From Selaginella moellendorffii (lineage: Eukaryota; Streptophyta; Lycopodiopsida; Selaginellales; Selaginellaceae), in contig NW_003314277.1 in assembly GCF_000143415.4 (NCBI RefSeq), positions 585,644 through 649,643 on the forward strand: a DNA stretch of 64,000 bases, given 5' to 3'. Made by a program: the position numbers and the translations under genes. Under the pieces are notes generated by a model. The model was not told the DNA's origin and did not search any database. It was given only the letters and a program-made list of their open reading frames with translations. The first letter of the stretch is position 1, and the number at the start of each line of letters is the position of its first letter. Positions 20,976 to 33,400 of this stretch are shown here, one piece after another.

Positions 20976-23280
20976 ATTAGTTTTTTCTATGATTGTTTAG
21001 CTGATCAAGATTGTTTAAAGAGATTCAACAATCGAACCGAATGGACTATTTTTAACCTACTTTCAGCAAGTATTAATTCTCTATCTTTCAATCAACAGTT
21101 TTGTGAAGGCTAATAATTGATAATCTAGACCAGTAGAAACAATCAAAGACCTTTTACTTACTTCTCAATGTTATTCCGTTGAAAGCCATTTATGCCCTAA
21201 AGCTATATTAAATCTTTATTTAAATGGACCTAAAATGGGCTTATGAGAGAAACATGAGCACAAGTACTAAACTTGTGATTGTATTGTTTCTGGATCTCTT
21301 TCTTTTGGGTTTAATGCCACTACCTCGCATGGATTCTTGGATCTTGCCGCTTGAACAGCCAAATGGATCATGCAATAGGAGATTTCTGAGGGATACCTTC
21401 AAAAAGAGGGCCAATGCTTTGCAAATCCTCAAGATTCCTTAGCAAAATGAGCTAGGAAAGAAAGAACTTCATCAAAACAAGGTGACATTTTGTTTTTGTA
21501 AGTCTTTTAGGAATGGTCTTCATCTTCTTTACGCTACACCAGATTGAAAGATTGCACAAGACACTGGACATGGTTAGAAGAGAGATTGATTGAAGAGAGA
21601 TCTAGCACAAGGTGTGTGATCATCCCTCCTTTTTTTTCTTTCTTCCTTTTGTTTTTCCTATTCATTCACATAAGCTCCCACAGGATAAGAAGCTCTAGAG
21701 TAGCATGTGGCTTTATTAGTTTTTGCAACTGGTTTCTCAGGTTTGGATTTAGTACTTTGCCATTGGAAACGTAGAGTCTTTGCAGGTTCAAAAATTATAC
21801 TAGAGGATACTAATGTAGGGACAGTGTCATCCCGAATCCTGTGAGACAGCAACTCTTCCAGTGCCTTAAACTTCTACTTCTGCCCAGAGAGAAGATTTTC
21901 ATCATTACAAATCTGTAGTGAGAGCATCTTCAGGCTCTACTAATAGTGGCAGCCCTAGACGAGGTAGTCAAGTCCAAAGAAAGTTGTTCAAAATGTCGAG
22001 AGAGATATCTTCGACAAGGCAAGATGATTCCACAAACAAGTAACATTGTTCTTGCCATGGAGATTGGTATCTAGCATGATGTTTTTAGTTTACAGGGTTG
22101 GCTATGGAAAACCCCTCGCATGTCCAATGATAAGTCCCTGAGAAGTTGATGGACTCAAAGATGGTTTGAAGTAATTTATAACTTTCTTTCTCATTAGAAC
22201 ATTTTTTTATATACCTTGATTCAGGTTCTACTTGAAAGGATTTCTTTTGAGCTATTACAGGGTGAAGGAGAGCTTAACATCGCCAAAGATGGATATCCAG
22301 AGCCAAGAACTAAAGTGAACCTTTGATGTATGTGTGCCTTCCTGTTTAACTTTCTTCTAAGCTGCTTTGTTTTTCTTTTGTAAGCTATCCAGTACAATCC
22401 AGTAGGAGCACGGTCATTCAGGTCTTTGAAGGTTGCCCTTGAAAGACTTGACTTTAGTGTAAGTATAAAGTACTTGCAATGTGAAGTGCCATTGCTATTA
22501 GCATTTTGTTGATGCTACAGGATAATATGATTTGAGTAAAAAGGTGCATACAATGAAGTTCTGCTACTAATGGTATGCTTTCTAGATCCTGTCTACTATA
22601 CGGCTTCTTCATACTTTCAAATTCGAGTCCTGGCTCAAATTTTTGATTGCCATACTCTTTTGTCAAGAGCACTACAAGAGCGTACATAGTTTCAAGCATC
22701 TAGTTCAAACAAATCAACAACAAAGCTGAAATTTGGAATTGCTTGTGGTTCAAGCTCTTTCACGTTTATTTTCTTGCATATTTACTGCAAGATGGGGTTT
22801 AGCATCTAGTATAGAAAGCAATACACCATGTTCTTCACCCAGTTTCTCTGAAGTCCTCAAGAAACTCCCTATCCGGATGCACAATGATCATTTTTCTGAA
22901 TTCTGGTGTTAGGCGTACAATGTTAACGTGGTAGATTACCTGAGAGGGGCTTTTAGAGGTAGCTTGTGTTTCTCGCATATTAGTTCTCTTGGAAATTTCA
23001 AGTTGCTGTGCAATGCAATCAACAACAATCTTGTGAGTCGTGGCCATGGGATTGCTAGTTTGTGTGCTTTGAAATCTAGAAATTGTTAAAAGAAGCACTG
23101 CAAAATTTCACAAATAGATATTTGTATTATAGAGAAAGCAATTGAAAAATAAACAAGAGACAATTGTTTCTATTTCTAGTTGTTGGCAATTTCCATGGCT
23201 GAATTGTATGGTGTCTCAAAATGGACAATAATATTTGCCTCATTCAATAGAAAGAACCTATTGGTTTTGAAGACAGATAA
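20976..23280. other. Intergenic region, no gene established
   Basis: Only short frames occur. On the plus strand around 22260-22460 two exon-like pieces (ELNIAKDGYPEPRTKV and YNPVGARSFRSLKVALERL, the second preceded by an AG) faintly resemble a methyl-CpG-binding-type segment. I could not join them into a gene. Confidence 0.3.
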
Positions 23281-23289
23281 ATAGCAATC

Positions 23290-24141
23290 TTTTTTGGGGA
23301 CTCCATAGCAAACTTGACCATAGACCCTTCATCAAAATTATAAATTTTATCCACCATTTTATCATGCATTGTGACTCTATATTCCATCATGTTATTTGAT
23401 ATAATAGAACCAGTTATTGTAGCTGATTTACGAAGGATGGAACGCCCTTTACACTTTGCGCAAACAACAAAACTATCTTCTCTCTAGCAAAATGAGCAAA
23501 GACTTTCAGCTTGAGTGAGGCTTTATTGATTGTCAGGGATGAAATATCCACTAATCTGTATAATTGGTAGTTAGAGTTGAAAGTAGATGTAAGCAATTTA
23601 CATTACCTTGTCTTTAGAAGTGAGACCACGGTATGTTTTATAAACTTCATTGAGCCTCTAAATTTCGTTTGAATCAACTAGTGGCAAAAATAAAGTACTT
23701 CCAAGTGTTCCTAAATCACCTGATACACTCATGCTTTTCATAATATTAAAAAATAAAAACTTTGGCATATATCCAGCATATAAATCTGCTACAATATGAT
23801 GATACTACTCTTCATGCTCCGAATGCATATAGAGCTGTGAAAATATCTTAGAAATAGAAAATTAAATAAGAAAAAACATTACCATAATTATGTCCAAAGG
23901 ATTATCAAAAGAAGCAATCTTTATTTTAGGAAAAACACCAGTGTTGATTACAACAGCATGTATAGCTTGTGGATAAACTCTAGTAGCCATTAAAGATGAT
24001 ATAGAAGCTCCTCTAGTTGGCTGTAATCTTAGTTTAACATCAAAATCATCTATAATTTGAATGATAGAAGAATCTATAATATAAAGAACTTTTTCTAAAG
24101 TTCCATGGTGGTAAACTGGGTTTTTCTGTTGTTCAACCCAT
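23290..24141 (-). pseudogene. Decayed spliced gene, possibly an RPA70/MEIOB-like OB-fold protein
   Basis: Three exons fit together in phase. Exon 1 is 23883-24141, 86 codons without a stop, from WVEQQKNPVYHH to DNPLDIIM. Exon 2 is 23607-23834, with two TAG codons. Exon 3 runs from 23555 down to about 23290, with a TAA and a TAG. All splice sites are GT-AG and the introns are 48-51 bp. Exon 3 encodes a four-Cys cluster (CSFC-x8-CAKC) followed by SATITGSII and EYRVTMHDKM, like the zinc-ribbon-in-OB-fold of large RPA subunits. The family guess is weak; the spliced structure is firm. The gene appears dead. Confidence 0.45.
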
Positions 24142-24149
24142 CTGAAGTG

Positions 24150-25977
24150 AGAGAATTATAATCTTGTTAATTTTTTTTAAAAAAAATTACAAACCTTGTA
24201 AGTGAGAAACATTTACCAACCATAAATTTATTATATAATCATGCACACATGGATGAATTGCCATATATAGTTAAAGTTTGCAAGCCATGCATATCTGTAC
24301 AATCCATTATATAAGTTAAGTATTTTGCACTTTGTAGAGTGTTCTTTGCAAGATGAACTTTATAAGTTCCATACCTAGGCAAAAAGCAAATCAAAACTAC
24401 AGAAAGAAAACGATTTCAACATATGTAGATAAAATCTTCAGCTCAAGAATTTTGGTTGAATTTGCTTTTTCAAAGATAAGTGATGCAATAGTGGCTTTTA
24501 GGATGGTCAACTTTTTCCTCCTTGCTTGTGAAACTACAAAACCAAGAAATACTAAGGAATAAAGAGAAAAACCAAACCTTCATAAGAATTTGTTTATAGA
24601 CAAATCCTCAGCAGATGATGACTAAACAATATCCATAGCACAATCCAAATCTGACATATCTATGTGATTGATTAAACAAAATTACCTCTAGCTAATTTAT
24701 ACTAGTAAAAGGATCCAAAAATAAACTAGACTTTAGTTTGAAGAATCGAAAACAAAAAAGAATAAAACTTTGAGCTAAAAATTAAAATCCATCAACTTGC
24801 CCAACATAGGGTTATGGCAGACAATAAACCAATTCCACATGTGACAAACCTTCTAAACCTTTTCAACCTTTTCATGCACTGACTCTCCTCATTTGTAAAC
24901 ATCCTTGCCAGATACTTCTCATCATCGTCCAAGCTGAAGCTAGAAGCAGCCTGACTCTACTCCTCAGCTACTACAATCTCCCTCCATCCGTCGCTTTAGA
25001 AAAGAGGAATGAATAGGAATAGAAAGATTGTCCTCCACTGATCTTTGTTTTCTACCCACTGCCCACTCAGATAATAGGGAGCCATACAGAGGAAGATCTA
25101 AGCTCCATCCATAGTTGCGTTCCAGGTTGATTGATTGATTCTGGGCAATCAATCTGTACTGCCATGGTGGGTTTCTAATCTTGGATCATGGCTCTCAGCT
25201 CAAACCTCCAAGGAGAGCCAATTCTCAATCAATTCACTAGTCCAAATATGATTTTCTTGACGCTTCCCAGTGACAAGAGCAATCCATTGGAGCCAGTGGA
25301 CAATGCAGTGGCCAGGAATGACGATAGCATCATGATTGATCTCGAGGGGGCACTACTCAAATCCCTAAGCTGGTTTCAATGCTTCGTGCTTGTCACAATT
25401 GAGGCTGGGAGGCCTCTATGAGTGCTCCTCTTTTTCATTCTTCCCTTCACGTGGATCACTGGCTGCTTTGTCTATCCAGTTTTGGCTTCAGATTCTTTGC
25501 TTCATGGCAGAGCCTTGATTGAGGGCCTTGGCAGTGGAACTTTGAGAGCTCCCTTGCAATTGCCATTCTGGACATAGAGCTCAACCAATGCACTATATAT
25601 TACATAGTTTCTTTGGCTCAAGCTCCAAAAACCACATATGCTCATGATGATATAAAGTGGTTAGAAAAGTTTATAAATTATAAATATGAAATTAATCTAA
25701 ATGAATAACCACCATTGGATGATAGAATATCCTAGAATATCCAAGCATATTCTAAGTATATTCATTACCATCCCAATCCCCCTGTAGGTTTGCTTAAGCA
25801 AACCAAAAAGGTGGATGTTACTGTGGCAAATTTCACTCACAATATAGTATCTATGTGGCAATTTTCTATTGGTTTAGCATTAAATGTCATTTGGATGCCT
25901 CATGGATGCCTCATGGATGCTAGCCCGATGGGTATGGGTGGACACATTCTCATCGGAGACGGATCAGAGGTTCTTTC
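24150..25977. other. AT-rich intergenic region left of the Gypsy element
   Basis: No gene is recognised. Around 24150-24330 the minus strand may hold one more exon of the decayed gene (MHGLQTLTIYGNSS...FMVGKCFSLTR). A perfect 18-bp palindrome lies at 25787-25804 at the end of a repeat that recurs in inverted orientation near 44334. Confidence 0.45.
25787..25804. repeat. 18-bp perfect palindrome at a repeat terminus
   Basis: GGTTTGCTTAAGCAAACC reads the same on both strands. The adjoining AT-rich sequence (25655-25786) resembles, in reverse complement, the sequence after the same core at 44334-44480. This may be the end of a MITE-like element. Confidence 0.6.
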
Positions 25978-26255
25978 TGTATCAACCAAAAACCGGGAAC
26001 TCTAACTTTGAACCCAGGGCTGCATTGGAGCCATATATTAGATCATGCACAACATATAGTATATGTTGGCAGTTAGAACCGCCAACCTTTCAAAAGGGGG
26101 AATCCAAATTGTGGATCCTTATCTCCATTCATTATTTTTTTTTATCAATACACAGCATTTTTTTACTCATCCTTCTTCTCAGCCTTTAGAGATTAGGCCC
26201 TTTTCTCTTTTGTTTTGTTACTAACAATAGATTTCCAGCAAAGAAGACCTCTTCA
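25978..26255 (+). repeat. 5' LTR of the Gypsy element
   Basis: 278 bp, TG...CA. It matches 42903-43185 (283 bp) with scattered substitutions and small indels, so it is clearly older than the LARD LTRs inside it. Confidence 0.9.
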
Positions 26256-26616
26256 TTTGGCAACCACGGCCTCTGAATTCCCCTTCAGGTTCACAAATTC
26301 TTCCATTCTTTCTCCATTCTCTATGCACAGATAGCAAGAATGATCGAAAAATCTACCCACCTCACCCAAATTTGCCCAAATTACACCCAAATTCGTAAAT
26401 TCGCCCAAATTCAACAAGTAAATGCCACCATCAACATGGATCAATGGTGTCCAAGCAGTTGCTGCCTAACGCAGTATAGACAGATGCTTTCCAGAGGAGA
26501 TCTTTGAAGAATCTGAAAGCTCTCTCTCAAGATCTCCAAGTCTCATCACCAACAAAGAACACCAACAACCCTTTTCGACAAGAATCTCCAGTCGCCCAGC
26601 ACCTTCATCAGTGGAC

Positions 26617-27133
26617 TGTAAACCTCCTGAGTTTGGACTTCCCGGGAGGTCACTCAGCCCAGTACTATTCAAACCCAAGGACGCTTAACTCCAACTATCC
26701 CAAGACCCTTAACCGATTGGAAAAGGGGGTGCACTCTTATTCATGGGCCCTTTCCCTCTATATTTGAACCCCTATGGATCGTCTCTCGAGTTGTTCCCTA
26801 TGGTTGCTTACAATCCACCACGCTTCCCTGCAAGTTCACGCCCTCGTGAACGGAAGCTGAGAGCCACAGCTCTCCCGAGAGCCCCGCTCTCTTGACAGCG
26901 ACCAACAAAGTCGGACTCGAGACCCCTCTGATACCAAATGTAAGCTCCTGAGTTTGGACTTCCCGGGAGGTCACCCAGCCCAGTACTATTCAAACCCAAG
27001 GACGCTTAACTCCAACTATCCCAAGACCCTTAACCGATTGGAAAAGGGGGTGCACTCTTATTCATGGGCCCTTTCCCTCTATATTTGAACCCCTATGGAT
27101 CGTCTCTCGAGTTGTTCCCTATGGTTGCTTACA
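26617..27133 (-). mobile_element. TRIM (terminal-repeat retrotransposon in miniature)
   Basis: Two nearly identical repeats, 26617-26812 (196 bp) and 26939-27133 (195 bp), start TGTAA and end TTACA. They flank a 126-bp non-coding centre. The minus strand has TGGTATCAGAG (26926-26936) next to the right repeat, the usual initiator-Met tRNA primer site. The element is thus oriented right to left. The 5-bp target duplication TGGAC lies on both sides (26612-26616 and 27134-27138). It interrupts the 5' untranslated/gag region of the Gypsy element. Confidence 0.93.
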
Positions 27134-27639
27134 TGGACGCCCTTAGCAACTTCACTGGCGAACTCCATCTCCAAGCACAAGACCACACACTCCAACTCAA
27201 CTAGCACACTCGACATGAACTGACACCACTGCCGAAACGAACCCCTCTTCCGTGCAGTCGTTGCCCCGACAATCCTAGCGCTCTAACACGATTCCAGTTC
27301 CCATGCCCACTCCCAATACCAAAGCACATCCTCAAAACCTACACCAACGACGAACCCATCACTCTGTTACCCGGTATCGGAGAACTTGTCAAGGGACAAC
27401 TTGACAACACACCACCGCTTTTTTGACAACCCCTCCGACAGAGTCATCAGCTCAACATTGAAACAACAGTCCAAACTTGGTTCGAAACATAGTTGCTGGA
27501 AAACATGTGAAACTTAAAAAACGTAACATTTTAAATGCGTTCAAAAATGCTGTTCTAAACTCCCAACTCATTTGCACTATTTGTGAAAAGAGACAAAGGT
27601 TTTTTTAGGGTTTCTTCAGGGTTCTTGTGGTCATGACAG

Positions 27640-29330
27640 GAATTGGAGGACACCGCAAATGCTGGAGCTGGAAGCATGTGATACGAGCAGAGCGGCACTG
27701 GACATGTAAGTATTGTCATGAGATTCACACTAGGGGAGCGGACCGAGTGTGAGCACATCTCATGGAGTTTGGGCAAGAGGTGTGAAAACGTGCAAGGCAA
27801 TGAGGGAGATCCCTTATGAGGTTCTTAAAAAAGCTCACAGCAGTTTTTCCGATTCTGAGCTAGCAGACCCAGCAGATGCTGATGATGGGCATCTGCTGCA
27901 GCAAGCCGCACAGGGTTCAGGGGGGCCAGCAGAATCTATGGTGGCAAGCACGGAGAACTGGTCCAGTGCTGGGACAAGTAGAGCAGTGAAATGCAGATCC
28001 TCGGATGGAAATTTGGTGATATTTTTTGATACTTCTTCGGCTGAGGCACTGGATGATGCTGTTGCAGAGTTCTGCTTTGCCAAGAACATCTCCTTCAACA
28101 CAATCCGAAGAGACAACTTGAAGAGAATGCTGAAAGTTGCCGCAAAAGTGGGGCGTCCAATGATTGACAACCTCATGGGATATGAGAAGTTGCGGACAAC
28201 TGAGCTACAACGAATCTACAACAACGTTCAGAAGCGGCTTGAAGATGTGCGGCTAAGTTGGAGGACATATGGTTGTACCATTGTCACGGATGGCTGGTCT
28301 GATATCAAGAAGCGGTCTCTTATCAATTTCATGGTCAGTTCTGTGAGAGGCTCAATTTTCCTGAAGGCTATGGACAGCAAGAACGCGAAGAAAACCGGAG
28401 CATGGTTGTTTGAGCAGCTGAAACAAGTGATTGCCGAGGTTGGCGTGGAAAACATTGTGCAGGTGGTGATGGACAATGCAAGCAATTGTGTGGTCATGGG
28501 GGAGCTTTTGCAACAGGAGTTTCCACAGATTGTACACGTTCGCTGCGTTTGCCACATTATGGACTTGCTGTTCGAAGATATTGGAGCTTTGTCTTGGGTG
28601 TAGCCTTTCGTCGATGGCTGTGTGAAGACAGTTACCTTCATCACCTCAAAGCCACGGGTTCTAGCTCTTTATAGAACTTTTTGCAAACGGGACCTGATAA
28701 AGCCTGTGACCACAAGGTTTGCTTATATTTTTCTTGTGATGTCTCAGCTTCTGGAGACCATGAATCTCTCCGGGCTTTGAAGAACGGTGGTGAGCCAAGA
28801 ATGGGAGCGACTTGACTGGTCTAAGAAGCCGGAGGGCCTGGAGCTACGATCTCGTGTTCTCGATGACTCGTTCTGGGAGCGGTGCGAGAATTTATTAATT
28901 TTGCTCGGACCTTTACTTTGAGTTCTTCGGCTCGCTGATCGGGAGGGGGCGACTTGAGGCCTCATCTTTGAAGCCATTGATCGGCTGATTGAGAAGATGG
29001 ATGAGGGAGCTCGAAATGGAATTTATGCACATGAGGAAGTGGGACAAATCAAGGATTTCCTACTTGAATCACATGGTCTGAAGGAGGCAAGGTGGTATCA
29101 AATGCACAACATAATTCATGGAGCTGCTTTTGCTCTTCATCCTCTATTTCTGGGGGATAACCCGGAGAACAACAAGTTGGACAATGAGGCACGTTGGAAC
29201 TGGCTGGAGTACATGCATGTTTATAGCAGAGGTGATCTGGACTTGCAGTTGAGATTGTAGGCACAGTTTGAGAGGTTTCGGCAACAGCTTGGAAGGCAAA
29301 TGAGGTTACCTATTGCCAAGGATCGGGAGA
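27640..29330 (+). pseudogene. hAT transposase, BED finger and DUF659 part (5' portion)
   Basis: A BED-type finger is readable but frameshifted at 27660-27800 (WTCKYCHEIHTRGADRV, then GVKTCKAMREIP). From there a 270-codon frame runs to 28603. It has the DUF659 core: CTIVTDGWSDIKKRSLINFM, VVMDNASNCVVMGELL and CVCHIMDLLFEDIGALSWV. Further pieces (28997-29260, HNIIHGAAFALHPLF, YMHVYSRGD) follow after stops. The frame reaches IAKDRE at 29330, where the LARD begins. It would catalyse cut-and-paste transposition, but is inactive here. Confidence 0.88.
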
Positions 29331-30462
29331 TGTAGCGCACGTGGTTTTGACCCTTTATCCTATGGTGATTTACCATAGGATAACACCACGAAGCGGAACC
29401 TAAACCCTCTTTGTGCCACGTGACAGATGCCACGTGTCCATGCCACGTGTCCACAGGAACCCGAGGTTCAGGGCCTTGGGCCACTGAACGAAGGAACGGT
29501 GCCAAACTCCCAAGCATGGAGCCCAGGAGTGACGGAACCGAACCACGGAGCAACTCCCGAGCATAAAGCCCAAGGAGCGAACGGACAGGAGCCCGGAGCG
29601 ACTTGGAACAGTCCTGGAGCAACCAGCATCCCAATGCCAGGACCAGCACACAAAACGGAGCCAAACGGAGTCTGGCGCTATTTCGGCATACCGGTGGCCT
29701 AACGCAAGGATATGGGTACTCCACCAACTAGCATGGAATGGAACTTGGGCTTAGACCCAAGCCGGACGCAGAACAAGGACAGGCACGCAAGCGGGAGCTA
29801 GACTATGCCTCAGGTTGGTCGGCCATGCCCGACCTACCCACTATCCCTACTATACATTTGGAACCCCCCACAGCCCCCCCTCCTTGAGGAACACACGCTT
29901 TGGGCTTTCACCCCAAGCCTCCTTTAGTATCAGGAGTTAGTCTCTGGGACAAGCTCGAAACTTACTAAATATGGAATGTCCCTAGATTGCGAATTTGGAC
30001 ATGGGACGAACACCATTGTGTTCAGGACAATCTCTACATTCCATAGATATGCCAAATGAGCAAATCTGGACACTTTCCATAAATAGCATTTGGGACCGAA
30101 ATGAGACTAACACAAAGGGCATGATAGCGAGGGTGTTTGGCAGACACGGTAAGCTATCATCCGGCGACATTGAGGGACCAATCTCAATACGCGAGGGTTC
30201 TTGTCACTAGCCAGTGCAAGACAAAACGAGACGGGAACTCCTTACCGGGCTAAGTATGCTTAGCTAATAACACGTAGGAATTCCGTCCTTATGCTCGTCC
30301 GGTCTAAGTACACTCGAAATGCCCAGTTAACTCCACTAGCACAAGAGGGACTGATAAAGGGTCCAGCAATACCGACCTCCTGCCATCGTGGCAGTAAGGT
30401 AAGAGTGTCCGTAAGGACTAGCCGACAGGTAACTTTCGATACCCGAAGTCACATTCGCGACA
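29331..30462 (-). repeat. Left LTR (3' LTR in element orientation) of the LARD
   Basis: It contains three closely spaced GCCACGTG G-boxes at about 29414-29451, with another CACGTG at 29338-29343, and a C7 tract near 29874. Frames within it are shadows of the repeat and are duplicated exactly in the right LTR. Confidence 0.92.
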
Positions 30463-33400
30463 CTCTCCCCCCCTTGGGAAGATCGACGTCCTCGTCGATG
30501 CATACTTGAGTCTAGAATACCGCCAAGGAAACAACTCTAGAAAAAGTTCACGGTACTCACACTATGTGAGAAATGCACCAACTTAAATGAGTTAGGAGGC
30601 AACCTCTTTGTCTAACGCGGATGCGCTACCAGCTCAGACACCTTCCGGCCGTCGCCGACAAGGAAATGACCAACGGAGTCAGCCACCCTTGCTACTCTGG
30701 GAGTCACCCAGCTTACAAAAGTGTGATATGCCCCTGCCCGCAGGAACATAGAGAGAGAAGCCAGAAGCCCCAACCCTCCTAAGCAAAGAACCAAACCCGT
30801 CGGTAAGGTTTAGATAGACTACTGTAAACAGGCAGTTAGAGTTGTTTACACGGTCACGCCCTTTTAACGGAATAAGGAACATCGACAGAGAGGCGGGTTA
30901 TGTGACCAGTCGACAGTAGCTACCCCATGACTAGAGATTTCACTATGCACACGAAGTGCCGAAGCCAGTCTGCCTATACTGGCCCAAACTCAAAGATCAA
31001 TAGATGGGCAATATCAAAGTCATAAACAATGATATCTTAGAGACTTAATTATCAGTGATTATATCTTAGAGTAGAACACAAAAGTATTCTTAGCAAGTTA
31101 TCATCCGATAAACTAGTATTATAGTATAGGAACCACCAAGATCATCAAAATTGGTAAACATAGGATTCACCATCATACAAAATTCAATAGCAAGTATATC
31201 ATCAAGTAAACTCAACGATAAAGTTTAACTATTAAAGATTGCAGATAGAATGCCAAACAACTTACAAAAGATAACTCAAAGAACACAAAGTATCATTGAC
31301 TGATAAGCACAATGCTCGTGAATGTATCACCCGAAGGAAATAACATCCCAATCTATCAAAACTAACTCGAGCAATAATCAACAGAATAGAATGAATGCAG
31401 TAAGACCAACAAACACTCACTTCTGCCAACTATCACAAAAGCCAATTTGAATAAATCCCAGCTAACAATACCAAGGAATTCAAGTTGCCTAAGCAAGTGT
31501 CAGCAATATCCTACTGATGTCTCAAACCTAAGAGACCAATCCAGAGCAAACCACAAAGAACATGCGGTATTGCGAAAAGCCAAAAGCTATCAAAGAGAAC
31601 AACTAACCATCATAAAAGATCATCAATTATCCCATCAAAAAGATATGCCAAATCATCGTCAAGCAAGAATCTACCATCCCGAAGAATAGCAAATAATTCC
31701 AGACCAACAATAATCAAACAAAACTTGTGATAAGGATAATCAACTACCCTAGATGATAGTCAATCATCACCAATGATTTCTAAATGCAAATACTAACTTC
31801 ATCGAAGCTAACAAGCCAAAATGTCTTCCCCAACAACTTATAACAAATAGAACAATGAGCATAAAACTCAAAGAACCAAAAACTCGAAGAAGTCTATAGC
31901 CAAGTCTTGTCTAACAATGATCACAAGTCTCGCATGGACTAACGTCAATGCTAAAGAAGAAATCATGGTACAACCCACAATATCCTCCTCAACACATCTA
32001 TTAGCTAAACTTCATAATGCCAAAGCTAATGAAGAGCATATCTGCATCAATCCAAAAGCTAAGCATAACAAAGTTATGCTCAACAAGTGATCATCAAACG
32101 ATCCTCCATGAATCCATCTATAGCAAGACGTAACTCACATCATAACAAGCACAAGAAGAATCATCAATGATTGATATATTCCAACTCAAATCCAATAAGG
32201 ATTCAAATATTCCAATATCAATCACTAACTCTTCATCTTGTAAAGCTAGTGTTATCCACGACTAAATCACTTTTCAAGGAAAAGCTGAAGCTCAACCCCT
32301 ACTAAATAACCTTGTTTAGAACACAACTAACTCAAACTTGCCACTTAGTTCATTTGAACGTCAACATAGTTGCGAACTAGCAAATGTACGAATGCCAATA
32401 ACACAAAGCCATAGCCAAATCATCAACACTATCTTCATTAAGACTAATGAAACTCGACATCAATCTTGCGGAGAGACATCTCATTTCACTGAAATCTCAA
32501 CATCAACAATGTCAACGACAAGGCATCACCTCAGTGCCACCAACACTAGAACAAAGCTAGAAGAAAGCACGAGTGTATCACCACTCAAAGCTCTCTAGCA
32601 ACCAAGCTAACCAAGGTCGAAGATACTTTAGTTAGTATCCGAGACCAATCCTTTAGCAAAACTCAGTTACAGATAACACATCCTCAAGGAGTGAATCACC
32701 ACGTCCAAGACTCAATGAAATCCAACACTATGAACTAAACGCAACCAAATGATATCGACAGAGATAGAGTCAATATGCCAACATGGAAAACCCATATAAG
32801 TCTAACGACACGATCCTCCGCAACCCCATTTGGTAAAAAAAACCTATCACTGCTAAATCATCATTGAGTGAAGCAAGTGTTAAAAGTCCTTGATGAAGTC
32901 TACAAGTAGTCACTAGTTGCAAAGCAACTAACAATCACTCCTCAACTTGCCTTCATAAGACCCAACACTAAACTCATGCCATTGAGTCATATACTTGACC
33001 AACATGAACGTAATACCCCAGATATGAGATAAAGGTTCATGGACAAGCACGAACTAAATGACCACTCGAATCCAACTCAACTGCGATAAGCTCACCAATG
33101 CATTTAGCCACTAGCTCTGAGCATGCCTTGAAGAGGCTAGCTATGCATGATCATCACTCAGTCGAAACTAAAGTGAAGACCATGAGATGGACTCATATCG
33201 GTACACAACCTCCTCATAGACAAAGCTACAGTACGGGTACCAACATCTCAAACTCAAACAACTAAGTTGAACATCACCATCCTCAGCCAAGGCACAGGGC
33301 CACCAAGACCAAGTCAAGATTAGTGAGAGCTCACTACTCTCATAGAGTCTAACGAAATGCAAAGTGCAACCTGCCACCAAGCATAACGCTATAAAAGAAA

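Noticed and set aside
22260-22460. Possible methyl-CpG-binding-type exons
   Set aside because: Only two short stretches with weak resemblance; they could not be joined into a gene.
29221-29727. A 168-codon minus-strand frame and its near-identical partner at 35508-35849
   Set aside because: Both lie in the LARD LTRs; they are duplicated because the LTR is, and show no protein family features.
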